Below, in pieces: positions 41,923-49,954 of a stretch of 64,000 bases of DNA; within the stretch, counting starts at the first letter, position 1, and each line of letters starts with the position of its first letter. A program made the translations under genes and the position numbers. Origin of the DNA: Methylobacillus flagellatus KT (GTDB lineage Bacteria > Pseudomonadota > Gammaproteobacteria > Burkholderiales > Methylophilaceae); NCBI RefSeq assembly GCF_000013705.1, contig NC_007947.1, positions 124,001 through 188,000 of the forward strand. Reading direction: 5' to 3'. The notes below the pieces were generated by a model. It searched no databases. It had not been told where the DNA came from and worked only from the letters and a program-made list of their open reading frames with translations.

Positions 41923-43560
41923 ATGGCAAATCTCTGGAAAAATCCCGTCGCCAATTGGAGCATCAAGGGAGAGGCGGACAATGTGCCGACCATTCCATGG
42001 ACCTCTCCTCTCAAGCCTTGGATTGAGACAACCAAGGCGAAGCAGAAACTATACAAGGTAGGGCGCCTGCGCTACTACTACAAATTCCCCGGACATGGCG
42101 CCAGGACCTGGCACCGCTGGCGTTATCCCTTTACCCGCAGGCGTATCCTGAACATCCGAGGTGAGTACAACGCCAAGAGCCTGCGCCGGGAAAAAACCAT
42201 TCTCGACCGCCGCCCGGTCTACTGGATGCTGAGTTTCATCGCCATGGTGATTGCACCCCTGCTCATGCCCGGCGGGCTCGAAAGTACCCTGCTCAATGCG
42301 GGGGCCGTGTTCTTCATCTACGCTGCCATCAACCTATGCTGGACGCTGGTGATCGGCACTGCAGGGATTTTCTCCCTGGCATCGATGGCCATTGTCGGCG
42401 CCGGAGCCTACGGGGCTGCCTACCTCTCCCTGACTTACGGCCTGCCGTGGTGGTCGCTGCCCATGGTGGGGTCGGTGATCGGCCTGGTGTTCGGGATATT
42501 GATCGCATTGCCGGCAACGCGGCTGGAAGGCTTCTATTACGCGCTGCTCACCTTGGGCCTGGTGGAACTGTGCCGTGTGTACGTGATCCAGTCGCGTACC
42601 TTCGGCTCAGCCACTGGCGGCGTCTATGGCGCAGACAGCTACCTGCCTGACGGCATCAGTGAGATCAGCGGCCTCACCATCAGTTACTACGTCTGTTTTG
42701 CCGTCATGCTTGCGGTGCTTTTCATGTTCCGCTTCATCCAGGGCAAGCGCCTGGGACGGATTCTGCGCATGGCGCCCGAAAAGCGCGAGGCCTTTGCCGA
42801 GGCCACAGGCGTGAACTTCCGCTGGGCGCGCATTCAGGTCTTCATCATTACCTCGGTGGTCCTGGGGGCGCTGGGCGGGGTGTATGCCAGCCACTTCCAC
42901 GGTGCATCTCCTTCGCTGTTTTCCATGGATTCCGTTCTGCTTGGCCTAGCCATGCTGGTGATCGGGGGGATCGGACGCTCGGAAGGCGCGGTCTTCGGCA
43001 CCCTGGTCGTCGTGATGATCGACAAGGTCTTCATCGATTGGGGCCCGCTGCGATTGATCCTGATCGGCGTGATCATGCTGTCGGTGGTGTTGTTCCTGAA
43101 GGGCGGGGTCTTCGGGATCAAGCAGCAGTTTCGCGCCTGGCGCAACAAGAAGAAAAGTGAAAACCGTTCAACTCGTGCAGAAAAAGGTGGGGAAATGTTA
43201 CCTGAAGAAGCTACAGAAACACATGACAAAGACCAGATATTCCTGCGTCGCTTCGACAAGATGCAACGTGATTACCTGAAGACCCTGGTATCCGAAGAAG
43301 TCATCGAGGAACACAGGCGCAGCCCGCTTGGGCAGCACAGCGAGGCATTGGAGCGCCTGCTGAATTACTTCCGCCGGCAGCCGCAAAGCGACAAGTATGC
43401 CCTCGAAGCCATCGAGCCCTTCAAGTCCTACCGCATCATTGCGATGTCTGGACAGCGAGGGGTACCGCCCCGCGTCGTGGAAGACAAAATCTATAAATCA
43501 GAATCAGAGGCCTTGCATGCCGTGTTCGTGCGCCGTGTACAGGACTTAATGGAGAGTTAG
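41923..43560 (+). CDS. LivM/UrtC-type permease fused to a DMFase small-subunit-like domain
   Basis: A 545-residue protein in three parts. Residues 1-98 are a basic, aromatic, non-membrane extension (KQKLYKVGRLRYYYKFPGHG). Residues 99-400 are a LivM/UrtC/FmdF permease (NAGAVFFIYAAINLCWTLVI, LALPATRLEGFYYALLTLGL-type segments, GGVYASHFHGASPSLFSMDS). Residues 425-545 match, as far as I recall it, the N,N-dimethylformamidase small subunit: EEVIEEHRRSPLG, LLNYFRRQPQ, KSYRIIAMSG and EALHAVFVRRVQDLM. LivM permeases normally end at about the cytoplasmic tail, and the small subunit is normally a separate gene of about 132 residues. The DMFase large-subunit gene lies 1.3 kb downstream. An internal start at 43195 may also make the domain alone. 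Confidence 0.82.
   Translation: MANLWKNPVANWSIKGEADNVPTIPWTSPLKPWIETTKAKQKLYKVGRLRYYYKFPGHGARTWHRWRYPFTRRRILNIRGEYNAKSLRREKTILDRRPVYWMLSFIAMVIAPLLMPGGLESTLLNAGAVFFIYAAINLCWTLVIGTAGIFSLASMAIVGAGAYGAAYLSLTYGLPWWSLPMVGSVIGLVFGILIALPATRLEGFYYALLTLGLVELCRVYVIQSRTFGSATGGVYGADSYLPDGISEISGLTISYYVCFAVMLAVLFMFRFIQGKRLGRILRMAPEKREAFAEATGVNFRWARIQVFIITSVVLGALGGVYASHFHGASPSLFSMDSVLLGLAMLVIGGIGRSEGAVFGTLVVVMIDKVFIDWGPLRLILIGVIMLSVVLFLKGGVFGIKQQFRAWRNKKKSENRSTRAEKGGEMLPEEATETHDKDQIFLRRFDKMQRDYLKTLVSEEVIEEHRRSPLGQHSEALERLLNYFRRQPQSDKYALEAIEPFKSYRIIAMSGQRGVPPRVVEDKIYKSESEALHAVFVRRVQDLMES
43195..43560 (+). CDS. dmfA1: probable nested start: DMFase small subunit (121 residues)
   Basis: Within the permease reading frame the ATG at 43195 (Met425) follows AAAAAGGTGGGGA, a good Shine-Dalgarno with 5-7 bp spacing. 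Translation from it gives 121 residues (MLPEEATETHDKDQIFLRR onward), close to the known 132-residue small subunit. The shared pattern is EEH, NYFRxQP, SYRI, EAxHAVFxRR. Whether it is made separately, only as part of the fusion, or both, cannot be decided from sequence. The large subunit is thought to need this helical partner for a stable enzyme. Confidence 0.65.
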   Translation: MLPEEATETHDKDQIFLRRFDKMQRDYLKTLVSEEVIEEHRRSPLGQHSEALERLLNYFRRQPQSDKYALEAIEPFKSYRIIAMSGQRGVPPRVVEDKIYKSESEALHAVFVRRVQDLMES

Positions 43561-43613
43561 TGCCTAAAACAAAATCTGCAAATCAACCACGTTAATTTTT
43601 GAAGGATTTTGTG

Positions 43614-44762
43614 ATGAAGAACAGGCTTGGAAGTAATATCTTACCCTCCGTGATGTTGGCCTGCAGTATGGGCTTCGCCTCGACTGCGCAAGCAGGCGGC
43701 ACCATCAATTTTGGTGAGGATAAGTGGATATCACTGGGTTTTGGTATCCGGACCACGTTCACCAGTACGGAAGATGCCGCCCCCAATGCGAGCTCCAGAA
43801 GCAAGGATTTCGAGCTGGATATCGCCCGGATCTACCTTTCTGGCTCGTTGAACCAATATATCAAGGGAACGGTGACGCTGGACAAGATAGGAGACGATGA
43901 CTTCAGGGTCATCGATGCCTATGGACAACTGGAGTTCATGCCCGAGTTCAATATCTGGGTTGGCCTGCTGCTGCCGCCTTCCGATCGCGTCAATATGAAT
44001 GGGCATTTTTTCATGAACGGCTGGAGTTTCCCCGGCGTTGTGTCGCAATACCAGAACAAGCAGACCGGGCGAGACAATGGCATATTGTTCTGGGGGAAAG
44101 TGCTGGACAAGCGGTTGGTGTATTCCGCCGGCATCTATGAAGGCAACCAGGCATCCAGCTTTGCGGGCAACAATATTCTGGACCCTAACCGCAGCGACAA
44201 CCTCATGTACGCGGGGCGCCTGCAGTATGACTTCTGGGAGGCCAACCTGGACCCAGGTTTCTACACCAGCAGCGCCTATTTCGGCAAGGATGTGCTGTCC
44301 CTGGGCTTTTCGGGCCGCTATCAGAAAGATGCTGTCGGCAGCGTAATTGCCCGCGATGATTACCTAGGCTATAACGTCGATTTCCTGCTGGAAAAAGTGT
44401 TACCCGGCGGCGTGCTGGACATCGAGGCAGCGGCTTACCGCTATGACTTTGACAATGATGCCGTGCTGGCAGGCATGGATATCAATGGCGTCAGCCGCGT
44501 CCAGGCGGGCAAGGCCTACCTCGGAGTTCTGTCCTGGATGTTTCCGCAGACGGTTGGGTGGGGAAGGTTCCAGCCTTATACCCGCTACCAGAAGTTCGCG
44601 GCCGATGGCAATGCCAGCCTGGATGTCAGGGAATACGACATTGGGCTGAATTACATCATCGACGGCCACAATGCCCGCATCAGCGGTGTTTACACCAAGA
44701 ACAAGACGGAAAACCAGGATAGCTACGACAAGTTCGTCGTTGGTCTCCAGCTGCAGTTCTAA
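43614..44762 (+). CDS. outer-membrane porin (amide/DMF operon)
   Basis: A 382-residue porin-like protein. A signal peptide (LPSVMLACSMGFASTAQAG) is followed by a beta-strand-rich body with alternating aromatic residues (YQNKQTGRDNGILFWGK, LDPGFYTSSAYFGKD) and a C-terminal aromatic (VVGLQLQF, last residue Phe). I chose the ATG at 43614, 8 bp after GAAGGA; an upstream TTG adds five residues. It probably gives amides or DMF a route through the outer membrane; this is inferred from its position between the permease and DMFase genes. Confidence 0.82.
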   Translation: MKNRLGSNILPSVMLACSMGFASTAQAGGTINFGEDKWISLGFGIRTTFTSTEDAAPNASSRSKDFELDIARIYLSGSLNQYIKGTVTLDKIGDDDFRVIDAYGQLEFMPEFNIWVGLLLPPSDRVNMNGHFFMNGWSFPGVVSQYQNKQTGRDNGILFWGKVLDKRLVYSAGIYEGNQASSFAGNNILDPNRSDNLMYAGRLQYDFWEANLDPGFYTSSAYFGKDVLSLGFSGRYQKDAVGSVIARDDYLGYNVDFLLEKVLPGGVLDIEAAAYRYDFDNDAVLAGMDINGVSRVQAGKAYLGVLSWMFPQTVGWGRFQPYTRYQKFAADGNASLDVREYDIGLNYIIDGHNARISGVYTKNKTENQDSYDKFVVGLQLQF

Positions 44763-44845
44763 CTGCTCAGCCTGGGACCATCGATGATGGTTCCAGGCTG
44801 CAGGGTTAGCGGTTCTAAAACGCTTTCTTCAGTCAGGAAATATGT

Positions 44846-47179
44846 ATGTCTCAAATCAAGATATTTGGCTATACCGACAAAATCTCCGTTAAGCCTGGTG
44901 ATGAGATCGGATTCCATGTGAGTGTCGATGGCACGAAAAAAGTCACTGCGCAACTGGTGAGGCTGATTCATGGGGATGCCTACCCGGACGGCCCTGGCTT
45001 CATCGAGCAGGAAGTGCCTTGTCCCGTCAATGGTGAGTGGGATGTGCAAAAGCAGTTCACCCAGGTCGGCTCGTTTCTCAGGGTGGCGGATCCGGGCAAC
45101 AAGCTGGCGCATGACGGCAGCTTCACCCTGTATGCCTATATCTGGCCCACGTTGCCCACCATCGGCCTGAGGCAGGCGCTGCTGGGGCGCTGGGATTGCT
45201 ATCACAACCAGGGCTATTGCCTGGGCATCAACAAGCAGGGGGTGCTCGAGTTCTGGCTAGGTGATGGCAAGGAAGTGGATTATGTGGCAGCGGAAGTGCC
45301 GCTCATTGCCAAGATGTGGTATTTCGTGGCGGTCAGCTATGACGCCTCGACCGGTAAGGCCACCCTGTACCAGGAAAGCGTGGCTAACCGCTACAACAGC
45401 CTGCTTGGCAAGGTCGTGCCGATGGATTATCGCTCGCATGTGATGGAAGTCATGCGTTTCAGGGCAAGGAATATTCCAGAGGTTCCTTTTCTTATAGCAG
45501 GTTCCCAGGATTGGCATGAGCTCCGCGGACATTTTGTCAACCAGACCTACTGCGGGAAAATAGACCGGCCCGGTATGTATGGCAGGGCGCTATCGCGCGC
45601 CGAGCTTGATGAACTCAAGTCGGGCAAACCACCTTCAACAGAAGGTCTGCTCGCACACTGGGACACCACGGCAGGCTACACCGACAACGGGATAGGGGAC
45701 ACCGTCGTGGATGTGTCGGGCAATGGCCTGCATGCACATGGATACAACCGCCCAGTCCGCGGACAGACCGGCTGGAACTGGAGTGGTCGCAATGACAGCT
45801 TCCGTCTCGCGCCGCAGGAATACGGTGGTGTCGAGTTCCATGCCGACGCCATGATTGACTGCAACTGGAAGCAGACCAAGACGATGCGCATCCCGGAAGA
45901 TCTGCGCAGCGGTGTCTATGCCATCCGATTGCGTGCGGACAACAGCAAGCAGAACACCCAGGGCCTGGATGAGGAGTATGTCGTCTTTTTCGTGAGGGCG
46001 AAGCAGCCGAAAAGCACCTTGGCGCTGCTGATTCCCACCGGCAGTTACCTGGCCTACGCCAATGAACACTTGAGTTTTGATGCGCAGATCGTCCAGCCCA
46101 TGAGTGGCCGGCCTCCCATCATCTCGGCAGTTGATGTCGAGATGTACCAGAATCCCGAGTTCGGTTTTTCGACGTACGACAGTTACATGGATGGTGCAGG
46201 GGTATGCTTCAGCTCCTATCATCGTCCCATCATCAATATGCGGCCCAAATTCCGCATGTCCGGGTTCGGGTCCACCTGGCAATTCCCTGCCGACCTGTCG
46301 ATTGTCGGCTGGCTTGAGCATATGCAGTATGACTATGAAGTCATCACCGAAGAGGATGTGCATCGCGAAGGACTCTCTGCCATGGCGCCCTATCGATGCA
46401 TCATATCGGGTACCCACCCTGAATATATTTCGGAGCGCATTCTGGATGCCCACGAGGATTTCATCGAGCAAGGGGGCCGCTTCATTTATATGGGAGGTAA
46501 CGGCTATTACTGGAATGTGGCCTATCGTGACGATGAGCCGTGGGTCATGGAGGTCAGGAAGCTGGATTCGGGCATGCGCGCATGGGCCGCCAGGCCGGGC
46601 GAGCATTACCTGCAGACCACAGGACAGAAGAGTGGCATCTGGAAAAACCTGGGGCGTCCGCCACAGAAATTATTGGGCGTCGGCTTTATCGGCGAAGGCT
46701 TCGAGAGTGGCCGGCCGTTCCGCCGTATGCCGGATAGCTATCACCGCACCGTGTCCTGGATCACGGAAGGCATAGAAGGCGAAATCCTCGGAGACTTCGG
46801 GCTGGCCCATGGGGGGGCAGCAGGGGTGGAAGTCGACCGTTACGACCTGAGCCTTGGCACGCCGCCGCATGCCAAGATCATTGCATCGTCTGGCGGTCAT
46901 ACCGACAATTATGTCTTGTCCACGGAAGAGCTGCTGTATGCCTACCCTGGCACTGGCGGTACGCAGGATTACAGGGTCAGGGCGGACATCGTCTATTTCA
47001 CCGCTCCCAATCATGGCGGCGTCTTCTCGACCGGCTCGATTGCCTTTGGTCAGGCACTGCCCGCATACAATTTCGACAACAATATTTCCAAGCTGCTCTC
47101 CAATGTAGTCAACGCCTTCATCAAGCCAGGCGCGCTTCCTGGCGGGTTGTGGATTTCGCAAGAGAAGCAGTGGCGATGA
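44846..47179 (+). CDS. dmfA2: N,N-dimethylformamidase large (catalytic) subunit
   Basis: A 777-residue protein matching the DMFase beta subunit, which hydrolyses N,N-dimethylformamide to dimethylamine and formate with a mononuclear iron held by two Tyr and one Glu. Candidates for the ligands here are Tyr404 (TGSYLAYANE), Tyr444 (GFSTYDSYMD) and Glu526 (ISGTHPEYIS). The neighbouring His524 and Glu662 (GVEVDRYD) match the positions I recall as catalytic in the Paracoccus enzyme, shifted by about 5. A lamin-G-like region lies at residues 100-250. AGGAA precedes the start. The only small-subunit candidate is the domain fused to the upstream permease. Confidence 0.9.
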   Translation: MSQIKIFGYTDKISVKPGDEIGFHVSVDGTKKVTAQLVRLIHGDAYPDGPGFIEQEVPCPVNGEWDVQKQFTQVGSFLRVADPGNKLAHDGSFTLYAYIWPTLPTIGLRQALLGRWDCYHNQGYCLGINKQGVLEFWLGDGKEVDYVAAEVPLIAKMWYFVAVSYDASTGKATLYQESVANRYNSLLGKVVPMDYRSHVMEVMRFRARNIPEVPFLIAGSQDWHELRGHFVNQTYCGKIDRPGMYGRALSRAELDELKSGKPPSTEGLLAHWDTTAGYTDNGIGDTVVDVSGNGLHAHGYNRPVRGQTGWNWSGRNDSFRLAPQEYGGVEFHADAMIDCNWKQTKTMRIPEDLRSGVYAIRLRADNSKQNTQGLDEEYVVFFVRAKQPKSTLALLIPTGSYLAYANEHLSFDAQIVQPMSGRPPIISAVDVEMYQNPEFGFSTYDSYMDGAGVCFSSYHRPIINMRPKFRMSGFGSTWQFPADLSIVGWLEHMQYDYEVITEEDVHREGLSAMAPYRCIISGTHPEYISERILDAHEDFIEQGGRFIYMGGNGYYWNVAYRDDEPWVMEVRKLDSGMRAWAARPGEHYLQTTGQKSGIWKNLGRPPQKLLGVGFIGEGFESGRPFRRMPDSYHRTVSWITEGIEGEILGDFGLAHGGAAGVEVDRYDLSLGTPPHAKIIASSGGHTDNYVLSTEELLYAYPGTGGTQDYRVRADIVYFTAPNHGGVFSTGSIAFGQALPAYNFDNNISKLLSNVVNAFIKPGALPGGLWISQEKQWR

Positions 47180-47232
47180 TCATGGCTGACATGGCATGAA
47201 TTGACCTCCTTAACTTCCCGGCTCCTCCCTTT

Positions 47233-47269
47233 CGCCAGCTATCGCACACCGCATGGCTGGCGCTTTTTC
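47233..47269 (+). terminator. terminator after dmfA2
   Basis: Arms CGCCAGC (47233-47239) and GCTGGCG (47256-47262) enclose a 16-nt loop and are followed by CTTTTTC. It lies about 55 bp after the dmfA2 stop and would end the amide operon before the regulator gene. Confidence 0.7.
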
Positions 47270-47327
47270 ACGTTCATATATTCCAGCTTCGTATTTTCTA
47301 CGCATATCTAATTGATTTGAATTGATT

Positions 47328-47346
47328 TTGGCATCTTTATTGCTTA
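47328..47346 (+). promoter_or_regulatory. sigma-54-type promoter upstream of the LuxR-family gene
   Basis: TTGGCATCTTTATTGCTT has the invariant GG-N10-GC spacing and near-consensus -24 (TGGCA) and -12 (TTGC) elements. It would start transcription near 47355, giving a 5' leader of about 190 nt before the ATG at 47547. No enhancer-binding-protein site was identified. Confidence 0.65.
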
Positions 47347-47546
47347 TTTGTACATGAAAGTACCCGGCAGCGGATCAATCGCCTGAAAGACGTTGCATAG
47401 GATAAGTAATCCGTTGTTTATATTAGTGTTTTTGTAAATTTTCGTGCAGGGTGGCTGACAGGGGAGTGCCCATGACCCAAGATTGGGCAGGCCTGCCCAA
47501 TTCGGTGACATCACGACTGCCTGGAAATTGCAAGGGGAGCCAAGTC

Positions 47547-48617
47547 ATGACCAGTACTGTCGAGGCATTCAGCAACGTATTGCTTAAACTGCATGATATT
47601 GCCGAATATGCGCCTATTGATCGATATCAGGAACTTGCATTGGATACAGTGCAGGAAATCCTGCCTTTTGATACCGCGTGGTGGGGGATCATGTCTCCCA
47701 ATGAGATCAGTTTCAGCTTGCACGGCTCGCATCTGCATAACTTGCCGAACTCCTTTGTGCCGATGTGGGAAGAGCTCAAATACGATGATGCGTTGGCAAA
47801 GGCGGTGGAAGTCAAACCGGCGCAGACGGTGTATTTTGACCAGCCTGCATTTGACGATGCGCCCGGGCTGGCGACCCTGATGGGCGAACATGCCGTGAAG
47901 CAGGCTTTCTGCACTTCCCACTATCTGCCTTCTGAAAATGCTTTTGTCTTTCTGTCTCTTTATCGCGAGCAAGGGTCGCCGCGCTTCACTGTCAGGGAAG
48001 GCTTGCTCAACAAATTCCTCATGCCGCATTTGTGCGCACTATGGGAAAGCAACAGGATGCGCTACAGCGAGCAATACAAGGACAGATTGCAAGACGAATC
48101 CATCTACCTTGCCATTGTCGACCGGCAGTTCCAGATATTTGACGCCGATAACACCTTCTTCGATATCTTGCGGCAGGAGTGGCCGAAGCTGAACAGCCTG
48201 ACCCTGCCTCAGGCGATGATTGCCCAAATGAGCCGTGAGACGAGGATTGCTGAAATCAAGTTCTCCAAGATCATTGCGCGTTATGAGTTCATTGGCGATT
48301 TCTGTATCCTGGCCATCCGGCAAAGGCAGCGGATCGATTTGCTGACCAAGCGAGAGTTGATGGTGGCCCAAGCCTTTTCCACCGGAGCCAGTTATAAGGA
48401 TATCGCCAAGTCAGCCAACCTTTCACCCACCACCATACGCTACTACCTGCGGGTGATTTACGATAAGCTCAATGTCAACAACAAGGCCGAAATGGCGACC
48501 GTGCTCAGAAACACCTCCCTTTCTGAGTCGCAAAAAACCTGGATGCAGTCTTACCGCGTCATACAACGCGTGAGTGGGCGCGCCAGTGGCCCGATATTCA
48601 GCCTACCAGGCAAATGA
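47547..48617 (+). CDS. LuxR-family transcriptional regulator of the DMF island
   Basis: A 356-residue protein starting MTSTVEAFSNVLL at 47547, preceded by AAGGGGAG; an upstream GTG at 47451 would add 32 unconserved residues. The N-terminal 270 residues have no recognised sensor domain. The C-terminus is a LuxR/FixJ HTH: LTKRELMVAQAFSTGASYKD, IAKSANLSPTTIRYYLRVIY, DKLNVNNKAEMATVL. A LuxR-type activator called DmfR controls dmfA genes in Methylobacterium, as I recall, so this is a plausible functional equivalent. It has its own sigma-54-like promoter. Confidence 0.82.
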   Translation: MTSTVEAFSNVLLKLHDIAEYAPIDRYQELALDTVQEILPFDTAWWGIMSPNEISFSLHGSHLHNLPNSFVPMWEELKYDDALAKAVEVKPAQTVYFDQPAFDDAPGLATLMGEHAVKQAFCTSHYLPSENAFVFLSLYREQGSPRFTVREGLLNKFLMPHLCALWESNRMRYSEQYKDRLQDESIYLAIVDRQFQIFDADNTFFDILRQEWPKLNSLTLPQAMIAQMSRETRIAEIKFSKIIARYEFIGDFCILAIRQRQRIDLLTKRELMVAQAFSTGASYKDIAKSANLSPTTIRYYLRVIYDKLNVNNKAEMATVLRNTSLSESQKTWMQSYRVIQRVSGRASGPIFSLPGK

Positions 48618-48701
48618 TCTGCGACGTGCAGCCGGAATGGTGGCAATCGCCACAAGATGTGCGTAAGCTTGCGTCCTTCTTTCACTCACTCCAGGCATGT
48701 C

Positions 48702-49238
48702 ATGGCGCTCAAATCCACCGTATTCAAGGTCACCCTGCAGGTGGCGGATATGGATCGGCATTATTATCAAGACCATGCGTTGACCTTGGCGCGCCATCCG
48801 TCCGAAACGGATGAACGCATGATGGTGCGCTTGCTTGCGTTCGCATTGCAGGCGCATGAGCTGCTGGCATTCGGCCAGGGCATGACGGAAGACGAGGAGG
48901 CGGATCTCTGGCGCAAGGACCTCACAGGCAAGATCGAACAATGGATCGATGTGGGGCTGCCGGATGAAAAACTGGTCCGCAAGGCCTGTGGACGGGCGGA
49001 TGAAGTGTTGGTCTATGCCTATGGCGGCCGTACGGCGGAGATGTGGTTCGAGCAGAACCGCAATGCGTTTGCGCGGCTCAGGAATCTGGGCGTGTTCAAC
49101 CTGCCGCAGGCGCAGACCAAGGCTTTGGCAGCGCTGGCACAGCGCACGATGACCCTGCAATGCACGATCCAGGACGGCCAGACCTGGTTGAGCGACGGCG
49201 CGCGCAGCGTCGAGGTGTCATGCGACAGGGTGAAGTGA
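48702..49238 (+). CDS. yaeQ: YaeQ family protein
   Basis: A 178-residue protein beginning MALKSTVFKVTLQVADMDRH, then YYQDHALTLARHPSETDERM, with RKDLTGKIEQWIDVGLPDEK further on. This is YaeQ, a PD-(D/E)XK-like fold protein of uncertain role. The ATG at 48702 fits the family N-terminus; an upstream in-frame start adds 15 residues from the regulator's tail region. It is not related to DMFase. Confidence 0.92.
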   Translation: MALKSTVFKVTLQVADMDRHYYQDHALTLARHPSETDERMMVRLLAFALQAHELLAFGQGMTEDEEADLWRKDLTGKIEQWIDVGLPDEKLVRKACGRADEVLVYAYGGRTAEMWFEQNRNAFARLRNLGVFNLPQAQTKALAALAQRTMTLQCTIQDGQTWLSDGARSVEVSCDRVK

Positions 49239-49299
49239 CCCGCAGGGGTGGCAGCCGCTTTTACAACATGGCAATCCGCAGGATGACGGATCAGTTGAC

Positions 49300-49791
49300 T
49301 CAAACCTTGGCAAAGCTGCCTTGTTCCGCATCGCCTAATAATTTCAGCAAATCCGTCCCTTTCAGCGCCAGGGCATAACCCAGTACGCCGCTGCCGATCA
49401 CTACGGTTTCATAATCCTTCACGCTGTTGTCCACCAACACCTTGAGTCCTTCTGGCAGGGCGACCGGCGGCACGGCGCCGACCACGTAGCCTGTCGCCTC
49501 GGGCACTTCGTCATATTCCGCCATGCGCAGTTTGCGCTCGTTGAGGTGGTTGCGCAGGATCGCCCAGTCGGCACGACCGCCGCCAGCCACGGCAAGCAGG
49601 ATGAACTGGTCCGAACCGGTGCGGAACAGCACGCTGCGCACTACCGATTTAGGGTCCAGTCCCTGGCTTTCCAAAAGCTCTTCCAGGTTGCGAACCGGTT
49701 TCTTGTCCTCACTCAACGGGATTTCAATGACGGTGAACGGGATGGAGTGGGCGTTCAGGAGGTCGGTGACGGGAGAGGCGAGTGAAGTCAT
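49300..49791 (-). CDS. YbaK/EbsC-type aminoacyl-tRNA deacylase
   Basis: A 163-residue protein of the YbaK/prolyl-tRNA editing (INS-like) superfamily, which removes misacylated amino acids from tRNA. Supporting segments are SVVRSVLFRTGSDQFILLAV, LRMAEYDEVPEATGYVVGAV, PPVALPEGLKVLVDNSV and TVVIGSGVLGYALALKG. Which misacylated tRNA is the substrate is not clear from sequence. It is convergent with yaeQ. Confidence 0.87.
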   Translation of the reverse strand: MTSLASPVTDLLNAHSIPFTVIEIPLSEDKKPVRNLEELLESQGLDPKSVVRSVLFRTGSDQFILLAVAGGGRADWAILRNHLNERKLRMAEYDEVPEATGYVVGAVPPVALPEGLKVLVDNSVKDYETVVIGSGVLGYALALKGTDLLKLLGDAEQGSFAKV

Positions 49792-49954
49792 GATGATCCT
49801 TAATCTTGTATTTGATGGTAGGAATTTACCCTATTTTTGCGGGACGTTGGCGCCATGCGGTCTAGTGAGGAATGGCGAATGGGGTATGATGGGATGTGTT
49901 GCCACATTATTGATGGCATACATACCCTTCGCCTGATCCCAGAATAATCCTGTC

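Noticed and set aside
48702..49238. Considered as the missing DMFase small subunit because of its position
   Set aside because: It is clearly a YaeQ-family protein. The small-subunit pattern is at the end of the permease instead.
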